From: Pseudopedobacter saltans DSM 12145
GTDB lineage: Bacteria > Bacteroidota > Bacteroidia > Sphingobacteriales > Sphingobacteriaceae
NCBI RefSeq assembly: GCF_000190735.1
Contig: NC_015177.1
Coordinates: forward strand, 3,534,001 to 3,598,000
DNA: 64,000 bases
Direction: 5' to 3'
The notes below the pieces were generated by a model. That model was given only the letters and a program-made list of their open reading frames with translations, searched no databases and had not been told where the DNA came from. Below, piece by piece: positions 16,265 to 24,599 of this stretch. Position numbers and translations under genes: made by a program. Positions within the stretch are counted from its first letter, which is position 1, and each line of letters starts with the position of its first letter.

Positions 16265-18316
16265 ATGAAAGAAAATTCAGATAATAAGAAATCTATAAAA
16301 AAGGTTCCGGGTAAAAAAATTGTCCCAAAACCTCCAAAATTCAACATTATGTGGGTTTACGCATTAATTGTACTAGCCATTTTAGGCGTACAATTCTTTG
16401 CGGGAATGAATAATGCCAAGCTGATCACTTATCAAAAATTTGAAAAGGATATGCTTAAGCCAGGTGACGTTGAAAAATTGGTAGGCTATCGCCAGGACGA
16501 TTTATATAACGTCGAAGTCTACATCAAAAAAGACAGACTTAGCGAAGATAAATATAAAGATGTCAGAGATTCTGGCAATTTCGGTGTAGGGGGCGGGCCT
16601 CAATATCTATTTAAAGATGGCTCTTTTGAATCTTTAGAAAAAAGATTGGATAAATCGCAGGAAGATCTTCCGGAAGATCAAAGAATTACAGTTCAGCCAG
16701 AAACGAGAACAAATCCTATTTCCGGTTGGTTCTGGACGGTTATTTTCCCTATTATTCTTTTTGCTTTATTATGGATTTTTTTGATGAGAAGAATGGGTGC
16801 TGGCGGTGCTGGTGGTGCCGGTGGTCAAATTTTTAATATCGGGAAGTCTAAAGCACAACTTTTTGATAAAGAAAGCCAGGTTTCGATTACGTTTAACGAT
16901 GTAGCGGGGTTAAATGAGGCTAAGCAAGAGGTTATGGAAATTGTCGATTTCCTTAAAAATCCAAAGAAATACACCAATTTGGGAGGTAAAATTCCTAAAG
17001 GGGCGCTTTTAGTGGGCTCTCCGGGTACTGGTAAAACTTTATTAGCGAAAGCGGTTGCGGGTGAAGCTCAAGTTCCTTTTTTCTCTATGTCCGGTTCGGA
17101 TTTCGTAGAAATGTTCGTAGGAGTGGGAGCTTCCAGAGTAAGGGACTTGTTTAAGCAGGCCAAAGAGAAAGCTCCTTGTATTATTTTCATTGACGAGATC
17201 GATGCAATAGGTAGGGCCAGAGGTAAAAACAGTATGATGGGAGGAAATGACGAGCGTGAAAACACCTTAAATCAATTATTGGTTGAAATGGACGGTTTCG
17301 GCACTGATTCTGGCATTATCATCATGGCAGCGACGAATAGAGCTGATGTTTTAGATAGCGCTTTATTACGACCTGGCCGTTTCGACAGACAAATCTACGT
17401 TGACATGCCGGATATCAACGAACGTAAAGAGATATTCAATGTACATCTTAAACCAATTAAATTGGAAGATGGTATTGATATTAATTTCCTTGCTAAACAA
17501 ACACCTGGTTTCTCTGGTGCTGATATTGCAAACCTGTGTAACGAAGCTGCTTTAATTGCTGCCAGAAAAGGAAATCAATCTGTAACAAAACAAGATTTTC
17601 TGGATGCAGTAGACAGAATTATTGGTGGTTTAGAAAAGAAAAACAAAATCATCACTAAAGAAGAGAAGAGAGCTATCGCTTTCCATGAAGCTGGGCATGC
17701 TACAATTTCCTGGTTACTAAAACATGCTCATCCGCTAATTAAGGTAACTATTGTTCCTCGCGGCCAATCTTTAGGCGCTGCCTGGTATTTACCGGAGGAA
17801 AGAAGTATTACTACTACAGATCAGATTTTAGATGAAATGTGCTCTGCTTTAGGCGGTAGAGCTTCTGAACAACTGATGTTCGGAAAAATAAGTACTGGTG
17901 CCTTAAGCGATTTAGAGAAAGTAACTAAACAGGCTTATGCTATGGTTTCTATTTATGGTTTAAATGAAAAGTTAGGAAATATTTCTTACTACGATTCACG
18001 CGGACAGGAAACTTTTACAAAACCTTATTCTGAAACGACAGCTAGAATTATTGACGAGGAGGCAAGTAAAATAATTGAAACGCAGTATGCCAGAGCTTTA
18101 AGTATTTTAACAGAGAACAAAGAAAATCTGATAAAACTTGCTGAAAGATTACTTCAGGCTGAAGTAATTTTTAAAGAAGATCTGGAAGAAATATTCGGAA
18201 AACGTCCTTACGATTTAGAATCAACAGAGCTTCTAGCTGAAGATGAGAAAAAAGTGGCTGAAGAATCGGAAAATCAGTCAAAAGAAAATACACCAGTTAG
18301 TACTGCAGAAAACTAA
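16265..18316 (+). CDS. ftsH: ATP-dependent zinc metalloprotease FtsH
   Basis: A 683-residue membrane-bound AAA protease. Two helices (about 29-47 and 155-173) flank the periplasmic part; a Gly/Ala-rich linker (178-187) follows. AAA module: Walker A GSPGTGKT (251-258), Walker [12 protein letters not shown] and the second region of homology [20 protein letters not shown]. The pore loop is MFVG. The zinc site is HEAGH (474-478). The acidic C-terminus is normal. It degrades misfolded and regulatory membrane proteins. Second gene of the rsfS-ftsH operon, closed by a strong terminator. Confidence 0.98.
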   Translation: MKENSDNKKSIKKVPGKKIVPKPPKFNIMWVYALIVLAILGVQFFAGMNNAKLITYQKFEKDMLKPGDVEKLVGYRQDDLYNVEVYIKKDRLSEDKYKDVRDSGNFGVGGGPQYLFKDGSFESLEKRLDKSQEDLPEDQRITVQPETRTNPISGWFWTVIFPIILFALLWIFLMRRMGAGGAGGAGGQIFNIGKSKAQLFDKESQVSITFNDVAGLNEAKQEVMEIVDFLKNPKKYTNLGGKIPKGALLVGSPGTGKTLLAKAVAGEAQVPFFSMSGSDFVEMFVGVGASRVRDLFKQAKEKAPCIIFIDEIDAIGRARGKNSMMGGNDERENTLNQLLVEMDGFGTDSGIIIMAATNRADVLDSALLRPGRFDRQIYVDMPDINERKEIFNVHLKPIKLEDGIDINFLAKQTPGFSGADIANLCNEAALIAARKGNQSVTKQDFLDAVDRIIGGLEKKNKIITKEEKRAIAFHEAGHATISWLLKHAHPLIKVTIVPRGQSLGAAWYLPEERSITTTDQILDEMCSALGGRASEQLMFGKISTGALSDLEKVTKQAYAMVSIYGLNEKLGNISYYDSRGQETFTKPYSETTARIIDEEASKIIETQYARALSILTENKENLIKLAERLLQAEVIFKEDLEEIFGKRPYDLESTELLAEDEKKVAEESENQSKENTPVSTAEN

Positions 18317-18320
18317 ACAT

Positions 18321-18345
18321 ATCCCCGGAAACGGGGATTTTTTTT
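18321..18345 (+). terminator. Intrinsic terminator of rsfS-ftsH
   Basis: ATCCCCG-GAAA-CGGGGAT, a 7-bp GC-rich stem with a GAAA tetraloop, followed by an unbroken T run. Confidence 0.92.
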
Positions 18346-18370
18346 GCCTAAAAACATTTCATTACATTTG
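18343..18370 (+). promoter_or_regulatory. Promoter of the LUD gene
   Basis: TTTG (18343-18346), 16-base spacer, then TACATTTG (18363-18370), an exact TAnnTTTG. The -33 element overlaps the T tract of the ftsH terminator. Predicted leader is about 65 bases. Confidence 0.5.
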
Positions 18371-18441
18371 CATGTATTAGTTAAAAGTCGAAAGTAAAAA
18401 GTCCTATTTGCGACGAACACTTCCTAACGACACTTTGTAAA

Positions 18442-19092
18442 ATGAACGAGACAACAACCTCTAAAGAAAAACTACTTAAGAAAATTAGAAAAGCTCTTCT
18501 GGAAAAACGAGATAATCCTTATCCAAATTTGGAGGATGCTCCTTTGTATCCGGAGACAGATGAAATGCCAGAGGTTATTTTCGCCGAGGAGTTAATCAAA
18601 GTAAGTGGAAATTTTGTTTTCTGTGAGGATGAAATCCATCTGATAGAAAATATCATTTTACTGGCAGAAGAAAAGAAATGGAGGAAAATTTATTGTTGGG
18701 AAAAGCCATTACAAGATCTGTTGAATAAATATGAATATCCTTTTTATGAAACAGATAAAGATTTCGAACTTGCGGAAGTTGGTTTAACACTATGCGAATC
18801 GCTGATTGCCAGAAATGGCTCGGTATTGATTAGCAATGCCAATTCAGCGGGCCGCCGTTTAAGTATTTATCCTCATGTACATATTGTAATTGCATATACT
18901 TCGCAACTGGTAATGGATTTGAAAGATGCTTTCCAGTTACTGAAAGATAAATACGGCAACAATCTCCCTACAATGATCAGCAATATTACCGGGCCAAGCC
19001 GTACGGCTGATATAGAGAAAACGCTGGTTTTAGGAGCGCATGGACCTAAAGAATTTTATGTTTTTTTGCTCGAGGATAAAAACCAATTCTAA
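18442..19092 (+). CDS. LUD-domain protein (LutC/YkgG family)
   Basis: A 216-residue protein whose C-terminal two thirds is the LUD fold: EVGLTLCESLIARNGSVLIS, SAGRRLSIYPHVHIVIAYTSQL, then ITGPSRTADIEKTLVLGAHGPKE at the end. In Bacillus, LutC works with LutA and LutB in lactate oxidation; no such Fe-S partner is near, so the function here is open. It has its own promoter and sits 44 bases before a radical SAM gene, whose own promoter dyad fills most of that gap. Confidence 0.88.
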   Translation: MNETTTSKEKLLKKIRKALLEKRDNPYPNLEDAPLYPETDEMPEVIFAEELIKVSGNFVFCEDEIHLIENIILLAEEKKWRKIYCWEKPLQDLLNKYEYPFYETDKDFELAEVGLTLCESLIARNGSVLISNANSAGRRLSIYPHVHIVIAYTSQLVMDLKDAFQLLKDKYGNNLPTMISNITGPSRTADIEKTLVLGAHGPKEFYVFLLEDKNQF

Positions 19093-19099
19093 TATTACC

Positions 19100-19136
19100 A
19101 GATCAAAAATACTAATATTTTTAGTATTTTTGATCT
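19100..19136 (+). promoter_or_regulatory. 37-base perfect dyad with embedded -7 box, adjoining the radical SAM start
   Basis: Sixteen-base arms (19100-19115 and 19121-19136) are perfect reverse complements around TATTT. The right arm contains TATTTTTG (19125-19132), an exact TAnnTTTG, only four bases before the ATG at 19137. It can act as an operator, as a terminator for the LUD gene, or both. It is AT-rich, which favours a protein-binding site or a DNA cruciform over a strong RNA terminator. Confidence 0.6.
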
Positions 19137-20204
19137 ATGCTAAATAACAATTCTGAATTTTTAAGAGGCCGGGGAGCTCAAGGAAGTATTAATAATAAGT
19201 TTAATAAACTAAAATACAGCCTTGATCATGTAGAGGGTTTGGATGAAGAATTTATTCAGGAAATAAAAACAGAATTCATTTTAGAGCATCCAAAATCTAT
19301 TATTTCTTACAATAAAAGTGAAGATCTTTCTTTTGGAAATTCTATAAATCCTTACCACGGTTGCGAACATGGTTGTATATACTGTTATGCAAGAAATTCA
19401 CATGAATATTGGGGTTTTGATGCCGGGTTGGATTTTGAAAGCAAAATAATCGTAAAACCAAATGCGGCGGATTTACTGAGGAAAGAATTTGACAAAAAAA
19501 CTTATAAACCAGAACCCATCTTATTGTCAGGAAATACAGATTGCTATCAACCGGCGGAAAGAAAATTTAAAATAACAAGATCACTTTTAGAGGTATTTCT
19601 TGAGTATAGACATCCTGTTCATATCATTACTAAAAATAACCTGATTTTAAGAGATATCGACTTACTAGAGGAACTTAATAAACTCCATCTGGTATCTACA
19701 AGTGTTACTATAACTTCTCTGCAAGAGGATCTGAGAAATAAATTAGAGCCAAGAACAGTCACTGGAAAGGGGAGACTAAAAGTAATTCGGGAATTAAGTA
19801 ATATCGGGATTCCCGTAAATGTGATGGTTGCTCCAATAATTCCAGGACTAAATAGCGAGGAAATACCACAAATTATTAACGAAGCCTCTATTAACGGCGC
19901 TATAAGTGCTGGATTTACAATAGTGAGATTAAATGGCGCTATCGCAGAAATATTCACAGACTGGATTTATAAGACTTTCCCGGACCGGGCCGAAAAGGTA
20001 ATACATCGTATACAAGCGTGTCATAATGGTAAATTAAATGATACGAGATGGGGATCCCGAATAAGCGGAGACGGAATAGAAGCAGAAGCTATTCATCAAT
20101 TATTTCGACTGTCTTTAAGAAAGTATGGCTTACCCAAAGCAAAAAAAAGTTTAGATTATACTTTATTCAGGAATAAACATAACAGCCAATTATCTCTATT
20201 CTAA
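19137..20204 (+). CDS. PA0069-family radical SAM protein
   Basis: A 355-residue radical SAM protein with the cluster motif C76-x3-C80-x2-C83 in GCEHGCIYCYARNS. The N-terminal GRGAQGSINNKF and LSGNTDCYQPAERKFKITR match the PA0069/Rv2578c group related to SplB (spore photoproduct lyase). Other marks are PVNVMVAPIIPGLN and RLNGAIAEIFTDW. The reaction of this group is not established; relation to SplB makes nucleic-acid repair or modification possible but unproven. The mRNA is predicted to be leaderless because the -7 box lies within a perfect dyad that touches the ATG. Confidence 0.9.
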   Translation: MLNNNSEFLRGRGAQGSINNKFNKLKYSLDHVEGLDEEFIQEIKTEFILEHPKSIISYNKSEDLSFGNSINPYHGCEHGCIYCYARNSHEYWGFDAGLDFESKIIVKPNAADLLRKEFDKKTYKPEPILLSGNTDCYQPAERKFKITRSLLEVFLEYRHPVHIITKNNLILRDIDLLEELNKLHLVSTSVTITSLQEDLRNKLEPRTVTGKGRLKVIRELSNIGIPVNVMVAPIIPGLNSEEIPQIINEASINGAISAGFTIVRLNGAIAEIFTDWIYKTFPDRAEKVIHRIQACHNGKLNDTRWGSRISGDGIEAEAIHQLFRLSLRKYGLPKAKKSLDYTLFRNKHNSQLSLF

Positions 20205-20321
20205 TAAAAGTCAGAGAATCAAGAAGTAATATTAATAGTAATAACATCGAAACGAGTAATTATAACTGTCAATTTTTTTGATATTTAAATGATGCAAAAC
20301 TTTTAATTTCTCGCTTTACAT

Positions 20322-20352
20322 TTTGCAGGATATTATTTTTTATCTACCTTTA
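20322..20352 (+). promoter_or_regulatory. Promoter of the FabH-like gene
   Basis: TTTG (20322-20325), 19-base spacer, TACCTTTA (20345-20352), seven of eight with TAnnTTTG. The predicted start near 20358 falls at the first base of the downstream palindrome. Confidence 0.6.
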
Positions 20353-20358
20353 AAACTA

Positions 20359-20382
20359 TAGACCAAAACAGTATTTGGTCTA
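20359..20382 (+). promoter_or_regulatory. Operator-like palindrome at the start of transcription
   Basis: TAGACCAAA-ACAGTA-TTTGGTCTA: nine-base perfect arms around six bases. It covers about +1 to +24, a classic repressor position. TAGACC/GGTCTA half-sites recall operators of TetR-family regulators, but the identity of the regulator is unknown and none is encoded nearby. Confidence 0.6.
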
Positions 20383-20392
20383 CTGTATAAAA

Positions 20393-21469
20393 ATGAGTAA
20401 TATAAAATCAATTATTGTTGGAACGGGGAGTTATGTTCCAGAGAATATCATCAAAAACGAAGCTTTTTTAAATCATAGTTTTTATGAGAAAAATGGAACT
20501 AAGATTGAAAAAGATAACCAGGAAATTATAGAAAAATTTCAGTCTATTACTGAAATCGAGGAAAGAAGATATACATCTGCAAATCAATCTACTTCAGATA
20601 TTGGTTATCTTGCTGCGTTGGATGCTCTTGAAAGCTCGGGTACAAACGCCGAAGAATTGGATTACATTATCGTTGCTCACAATTTTGGCGATATCCACGA
20701 AGGCAAAAACAGAGTTGACTTATTACCAGCGATAGCAAGCAGAGTTAAGCACAAACTACAAATTCAGAATCCTGACTGCATTGCTTACGATTTACCTTTT
20801 GGTTGTCCTGGATGGGTTCAAGCGATTATCCAGGCCGATTATTTTATACGTTCTGGTGATGCCAAAAAGATTTTAGTAATAGGAGCCGATACTTTATCAA
20901 AAATTACTGACCCACACGACAGAGATTCGATGATATTTGCGGATGGAGCCGGTGCTACTATTCTTGCTGCCGAAGAAGGTTCGAATCAAGGTATTTTATC
21001 CCATAAAACGCAATCGCATACTTTTGAAGAAGCTTATTATTTAAAAATGGGGACTTCTGACAACATTGACAGCAAAAATCCTGAAGATTTATACATCAAA
21101 ATGGAAGGCAGAAAGGTATATGAATATGCTTTGAAAAATGTTCCGGCGGTCATGAAAATGGCTTTAGATAAATCCGGTGCCGATGTATCGGAAATTAAAA
21201 AGGTTTTGGTTCATCAGGCCAACGGGAAGATGGACGAAGCTATCTTAAAAAGATTCTTAAGACAATATCAGATTAAAGATGTCGATCATGATATCATGCC
21301 GATGACGATATCGAAATTCGGTAACACTTCGGTTGCTTCTGTTCCAACTATGCTTGATTTTATTTTAAAAGGGAAGCTGGATTCTCATAAAATTAATAAA
21401 GGCGATGTAGTTTTATTCACATCTGTAGGTGCCGGAATGAACATTAACACTGTAGTTTATAAATTTTAG
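20393..21469 (+). CDS. Ketoacyl-ACP synthase III (FabH-like paralog)
   Basis: A 358-residue thiolase-fold condensing enzyme starting at ATG 20393; a TTG six codons upstream lies inside the operator palindrome and is unlikely to be the start. Catalytic triad: C138 in PFGCPGW, H274 in VHQANGKMDEA and N311 in KFGNTSVASVP. The extended N-terminus (KIEKDNQEIIEKFQSITEIEERRY) marks the long Bacteroidota form rather than housekeeping FabH of about 320-330 residues. It would condense an acyl-CoA with a malonyl thioester; the acyl substrate is unknown. It stands alone, not with fab genes, and appears to be repressor-controlled. Confidence 0.9.
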   Translation: MSNIKSIIVGTGSYVPENIIKNEAFLNHSFYEKNGTKIEKDNQEIIEKFQSITEIEERRYTSANQSTSDIGYLAALDALESSGTNAEELDYIIVAHNFGDIHEGKNRVDLLPAIASRVKHKLQIQNPDCIAYDLPFGCPGWVQAIIQADYFIRSGDAKKILVIGADTLSKITDPHDRDSMIFADGAGATILAAEEGSNQGILSHKTQSHTFEEAYYLKMGTSDNIDSKNPEDLYIKMEGRKVYEYALKNVPAVMKMALDKSGADVSEIKKVLVHQANGKMDEAILKRFLRQYQIKDVDHDIMPMTISKFGNTSVASVPTMLDFILKGKLDSHKINKGDVVLFTSVGAGMNINTVVYKF

Positions 21470-21479
21470 TTTCCACCAC

Positions 21480-21610
21480 CCAACCCTTTCATTCGGAGAG
21501 GCAGCCTTGGCGGGTTGGCTCATTATTTAAAAATAAGCTGATAGGATTCCGAAACCCTGCCAGCTTATTTTTAGAGCTTTTAGCGTTTCATTACATGCGG
21601 CCGGCAGGGT
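21480..21610. repeat. Cluster of interlocking inverted repeats
   Basis: Three pairings in 131 bases after the FabH-like gene: CCAACCC (21480-21486) with GGGTTGG (21512-21518); AAAAATAAGCTG (21529-21540) with its complement at 21561-21572 (12 bp, loop of 20); and ACCCTGCC (21554-21561) with GGCAGGGT (21603-21610). The second and third overlap by one base and share the loop, so they compete. The 12-bp stem followed by T could terminate the FabH-like gene. The whole is more GC-rich than the surroundings and looks like an extragenic palindromic element or a structured RNA. Confidence 0.5.
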
Positions 21611-21617
21611 ATAGATT

Positions 21618-22187
21618 TTAAATACCTGACCTATCATTATTTTGCTGAAAATTTTTAATTTGTTGTTCCAGCTGGTCGATTCGCTCTATTTGCATTTTTT
21701 GGATTTCCAAGAGCGTTTCCATTTGTTCGGTGATTAACAAATCAATTTTCTCATGCAGCGTCTTAATTTCTATCTCTGCCTTTAAATTAACAAGATAATC
21801 TTCTTCAGCTCTGCTTCTATCTTTCTCTTCCTGACGGTTTTGACTCATCATGATAATCGGCGCCTGGAAAGCAGCCAAACATGATAATAGTAAATTTAAT
21901 AGAATAAATGGGTAAGGGTCGAATCCTTTTTCCTTTAGAAAATAGACGTTTATTCCCATCCATACTAAAATGAGAAGAACGAAAATAATTATAAAATTCC
22001 AGCTCCCTCCAAAATCAGCAACTTTATCAGCCAAACGCTGTCCTATCGTCAATTCTTCCTTTGACTCAAGCTTCTTAGATATCAATTGCTCCTCTTCTAT
22101 AGATTTCAGAACGATATCGTGTAACTTCTTCAAATGCTGATCACTTGTATTCAGCAATTTATTATAATCGATTTTATGCTTTTTCAT
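21618..22187 (-). CDS. DUF1003 membrane protein
   Basis: A 189-residue protein from ATG 22185-22187 (a TTG two codons upstream is the other option). Two helices (about 65-83 and 91-115) are joined by the loop KEKGFDPYPF, followed by QAPIIMMSQNRQEEKDR, the DUF1003 signature. A coiled-coil tail (about 125-185) ends in glutamines and asparagines. The function is unknown; family members are small inner-membrane proteins. A CATCTTTG box, one base off consensus, ends three bases before the ATG, suggesting a leaderless mRNA. Confidence 0.85.
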   Translation of the reverse strand: MKKHKIDYNKLLNTSDQHLKKLHDIVLKSIEEEQLISKKLESKEELTIGQRLADKVADFGGSWNFIIIFVLLILVWMGINVYFLKEKGFDPYPFILLNLLLSCLAAFQAPIIMMSQNRQEEKDRSRAEEDYLVNLKAEIEIKTLHEKIDLLITEQMETLLEIQKMQIERIDQLEQQIKNFQQNNDRSGI

Positions 22188-22287
22188 AGGCAAAGATGAT
22201 GTCCCAAAAGCCGTCTTATTTTGAATGAAACCAAAAAGGGCTTTTACTCATCCTAAATAATTGTTTACTTCTGAGACATCTTATAAT

Positions 22288-24441
22288 TTATTTGATTATC
22301 TTATATGGTATATTCATATTCTGAAACATAAAAGCCCATTTATCCGCTTGTTCCTGAATAACCATTGATGTGGGTTTTCCTGCCCCATGTCCAGCATTCG
22401 TTTCTATTCTAATTAACACCGGATTATTTCCTTTATGATACTCCTGTAAACGAGCTCCAAATTTAAAAGAGTGAGCAGGAACAACTCTGTCGTCGTGATC
22501 TGCTGTAGTTACCATCGTTGCCGGATATTCAACATCTTTTTTAATAGCCTGATAAGGAGAATATCTATATAAATACTCAAACATTTCCTTAGAGTCATCT
22601 GCTGTTCCATAGTCATAAGCCCATCCTGCTCCAGCAGTAAATTTATGGTAACGCAGCATATCCAAGACTCCAACTGCCGGCAGCGCTACTTTATATAGTT
22701 CTGGCCTTTGTGTCATAACTGCCCCTACCAATAAACCTCCGTTAGATCCGCCAGAAATTGCCAAATATGGGGTAGAAGTATATTTATTGTCTATCAGATA
22801 TTGTGCAGCTTCAATAAAATCATCAAAAACATTTTGTTTCTGCATTTTGGTTCCAGCGATATGCCATTTTTCTCCATATTCTCCTCCACCACGTAAATTT
22901 GGAACCGCATAAATTCCACCTTGTTCCAACAAAACAATATTAGAAGTGCTAAAATAAGGGGTTAAACTTATATTGAAACCACCGTAAGCATATAATAAGG
23001 TTGGATTTTTCCCATCAAGGTCTATTCCTTTTTTATAAGTAATAATCATTGGTACTTTTGTACCGTCCTTAGAGGTATAAAAGACCTGTTTTGATTCATA
23101 CCTGGATGGATCGAATTTTACTCCTGATTTCTTATATTCTTCTGACTTTCCAGAGCTTATATCATATTTAAATATCGTGGTAGGATATACATAGGAAGTA
23201 AAAGTATAATACAATTCTTTCTCGTTCTTCTTAGCAGAAAATCCAGAAGCTGTACCTAATCCCGGCAAACTAATTTCTCTATCTTTTTTTCCGGAGTAAT
23301 CAAATTGAACTATATACGATGTTGCATCTTTCAGGTAATTTGCAAAAAGTTTGTGCCCGGCACTCGAAACCTGTAGAACATGATCTGTTTCTGCAATAAC
23401 ATCTTTCCAATTGGAAGGGTCCGGGTTAGTAATATTTGCCCTCACCAATCTGAAATTAGGTGCATTTAAATTAGTAAAAATCAATAAATCATCACCGTCG
23501 CTATCGATTACTTCGTAGCTATTATCGTAGTTATTTATAATTTGAATGATAGGTGAATTCTCTTTACTTAAATCCTTAACATACAATTCTTTACCTGTAG
23601 TAGAAACCGCTGCTGTAATAACCAAAAATCTTTGATCTTCTGTTACTTTGGCTTCGATATATCTTCTAGGAGTTTCCTGTCCACCGAAAATTAACTTGTC
23701 TTCACTCTGTTTGGTACCAAGCTTATGGTAATATAATTTATGATGTTGGGTTAAACCAGATAGTTGACTTCCTTCTTTGGGTTTATCGTAACTACTGTAA
23801 TAAAAACCATCATTTCCTTTCCATGCCAATTCAGAAAACTTAATATCTATCAAAGTTTCTCCTATCTGTTCTTTGTTTTCTGTATTTAAAACAATTACCC
23901 TTCGCCAATCAGAACCTCCATCAGAAATTTGATAGCCCACTAAAGTTCCGTCATTTGAAAAACTGATTTCTGCCAGTGAACTTGTTCCATCTTTCGAAAA
24001 CTGATTGGGATCTAAAAAGACCTCTGGGCTTGCATCTCCAATTTGTCTATATAGAACAGCCTGATTTTGCAGCCCATCATTTTTATAAAAATAGGTGTAT
24101 TTACCCTCTTTAAACGGAGCAGAATATTTCTCGTAGTTCCAAAGATCTGTTAATCTCTCTTCAATAGCTTTTCTAAAAGGAATTTGCGATAAATAATCTT
24201 GCGTTACCTTATTTTCTTCTATCACCCATTGTTTGGTTTCTGGAGATAAATCGTCTTCTAACCATCTATAAGGATCTTCTACTTTTGTACCAAAGAAGTT
24301 ATCTTTTACATCTATTTTCTTGGTTTTAGGATAAGGTAAAATGGTCATTTTCTCTTTTGGATAAATCATGTTTTGTTTCTGTGGACTATTACATGAAACC
24401 ATTGCTATAGTCGCTAATAGAAATGTAGCTGTTCTTTTCAT
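22288..24441 (-). CDS. Prolyl oligopeptidase (S9A) lipoprotein
   Basis: A 717-residue prolyl endopeptidase with a lipoprotein signal (lipobox ending at C17 in MVSCNSP). The beta-propeller domain spans about 110-450 and the hydrolase domain the rest. Catalytic residues: S566 in GGSNGG, Asp at 650/651 in ADHDDRVVPAHS, and H685 in NAGHGAGK. PNLRGGGEYGEKWH is also typical. It cleaves short peptides after proline, here presumably in the periplasm as a membrane-anchored form. The +2 residue after the lipid Cys is Asn. It is monocistronic. Confidence 0.95.
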   Translation of the reverse strand: MKRTATFLLATIAMVSCNSPQKQNMIYPKEKMTILPYPKTKKIDVKDNFFGTKVEDPYRWLEDDLSPETKQWVIEENKVTQDYLSQIPFRKAIEERLTDLWNYEKYSAPFKEGKYTYFYKNDGLQNQAVLYRQIGDASPEVFLDPNQFSKDGTSSLAEISFSNDGTLVGYQISDGGSDWRRVIVLNTENKEQIGETLIDIKFSELAWKGNDGFYYSSYDKPKEGSQLSGLTQHHKLYYHKLGTKQSEDKLIFGGQETPRRYIEAKVTEDQRFLVITAAVSTTGKELYVKDLSKENSPIIQIINNYDNSYEVIDSDGDDLLIFTNLNAPNFRLVRANITNPDPSNWKDVIAETDHVLQVSSAGHKLFANYLKDATSYIVQFDYSGKKDREISLPGLGTASGFSAKKNEKELYYTFTSYVYPTTIFKYDISSGKSEEYKKSGVKFDPSRYESKQVFYTSKDGTKVPMIITYKKGIDLDGKNPTLLYAYGGFNISLTPYFSTSNIVLLEQGGIYAVPNLRGGGEYGEKWHIAGTKMQKQNVFDDFIEAAQYLIDNKYTSTPYLAISGGSNGGLLVGAVMTQRPELYKVALPAVGVLDMLRYHKFTAGAGWAYDYGTADDSKEMFEYLYRYSPYQAIKKDVEYPATMVTTADHDDRVVPAHSFKFGARLQEYHKGNNPVLIRIETNAGHGAGKPTSMVIQEQADKWAFMFQNMNIPYKIIK

Positions 24442-24570
24442 ATTATTAAAAGATTCTAAAATAAATACAGCTTACAGCTAAATAAAGTTTTACAAGTAAC
24501 AATTTAAATATATCAATCTTTATCTATGCCTTAGTTAATAATCTAAATAAAATTCAGATTATTAGATAAC

Positions 24571-24595
24571 AAAAAAGCGAGCTTTCCAGCTCGCT
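24571..24595 (-). terminator. Intrinsic terminator of the NfeD-flotillin operon
   Basis: Minus strand: AGCGAGCT-GGAA-AGCTCGCT followed by TTTTTT; loop at 24584-24587. It lies five bases past the flotillin stop. A separate AT-rich 9-bp inverted repeat (TAATAATCT, 24536-24544 with 24556-24564) lies just beyond it. Confidence 0.92.
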
Positions 24596-24599
24596 TCAA

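Noticed and set aside
20975-20995. ggttcgaatc string resembling a tRNA T-loop
   Set aside because: It is inside the FabH-like coding sequence with no acceptor or anticodon stem around it.
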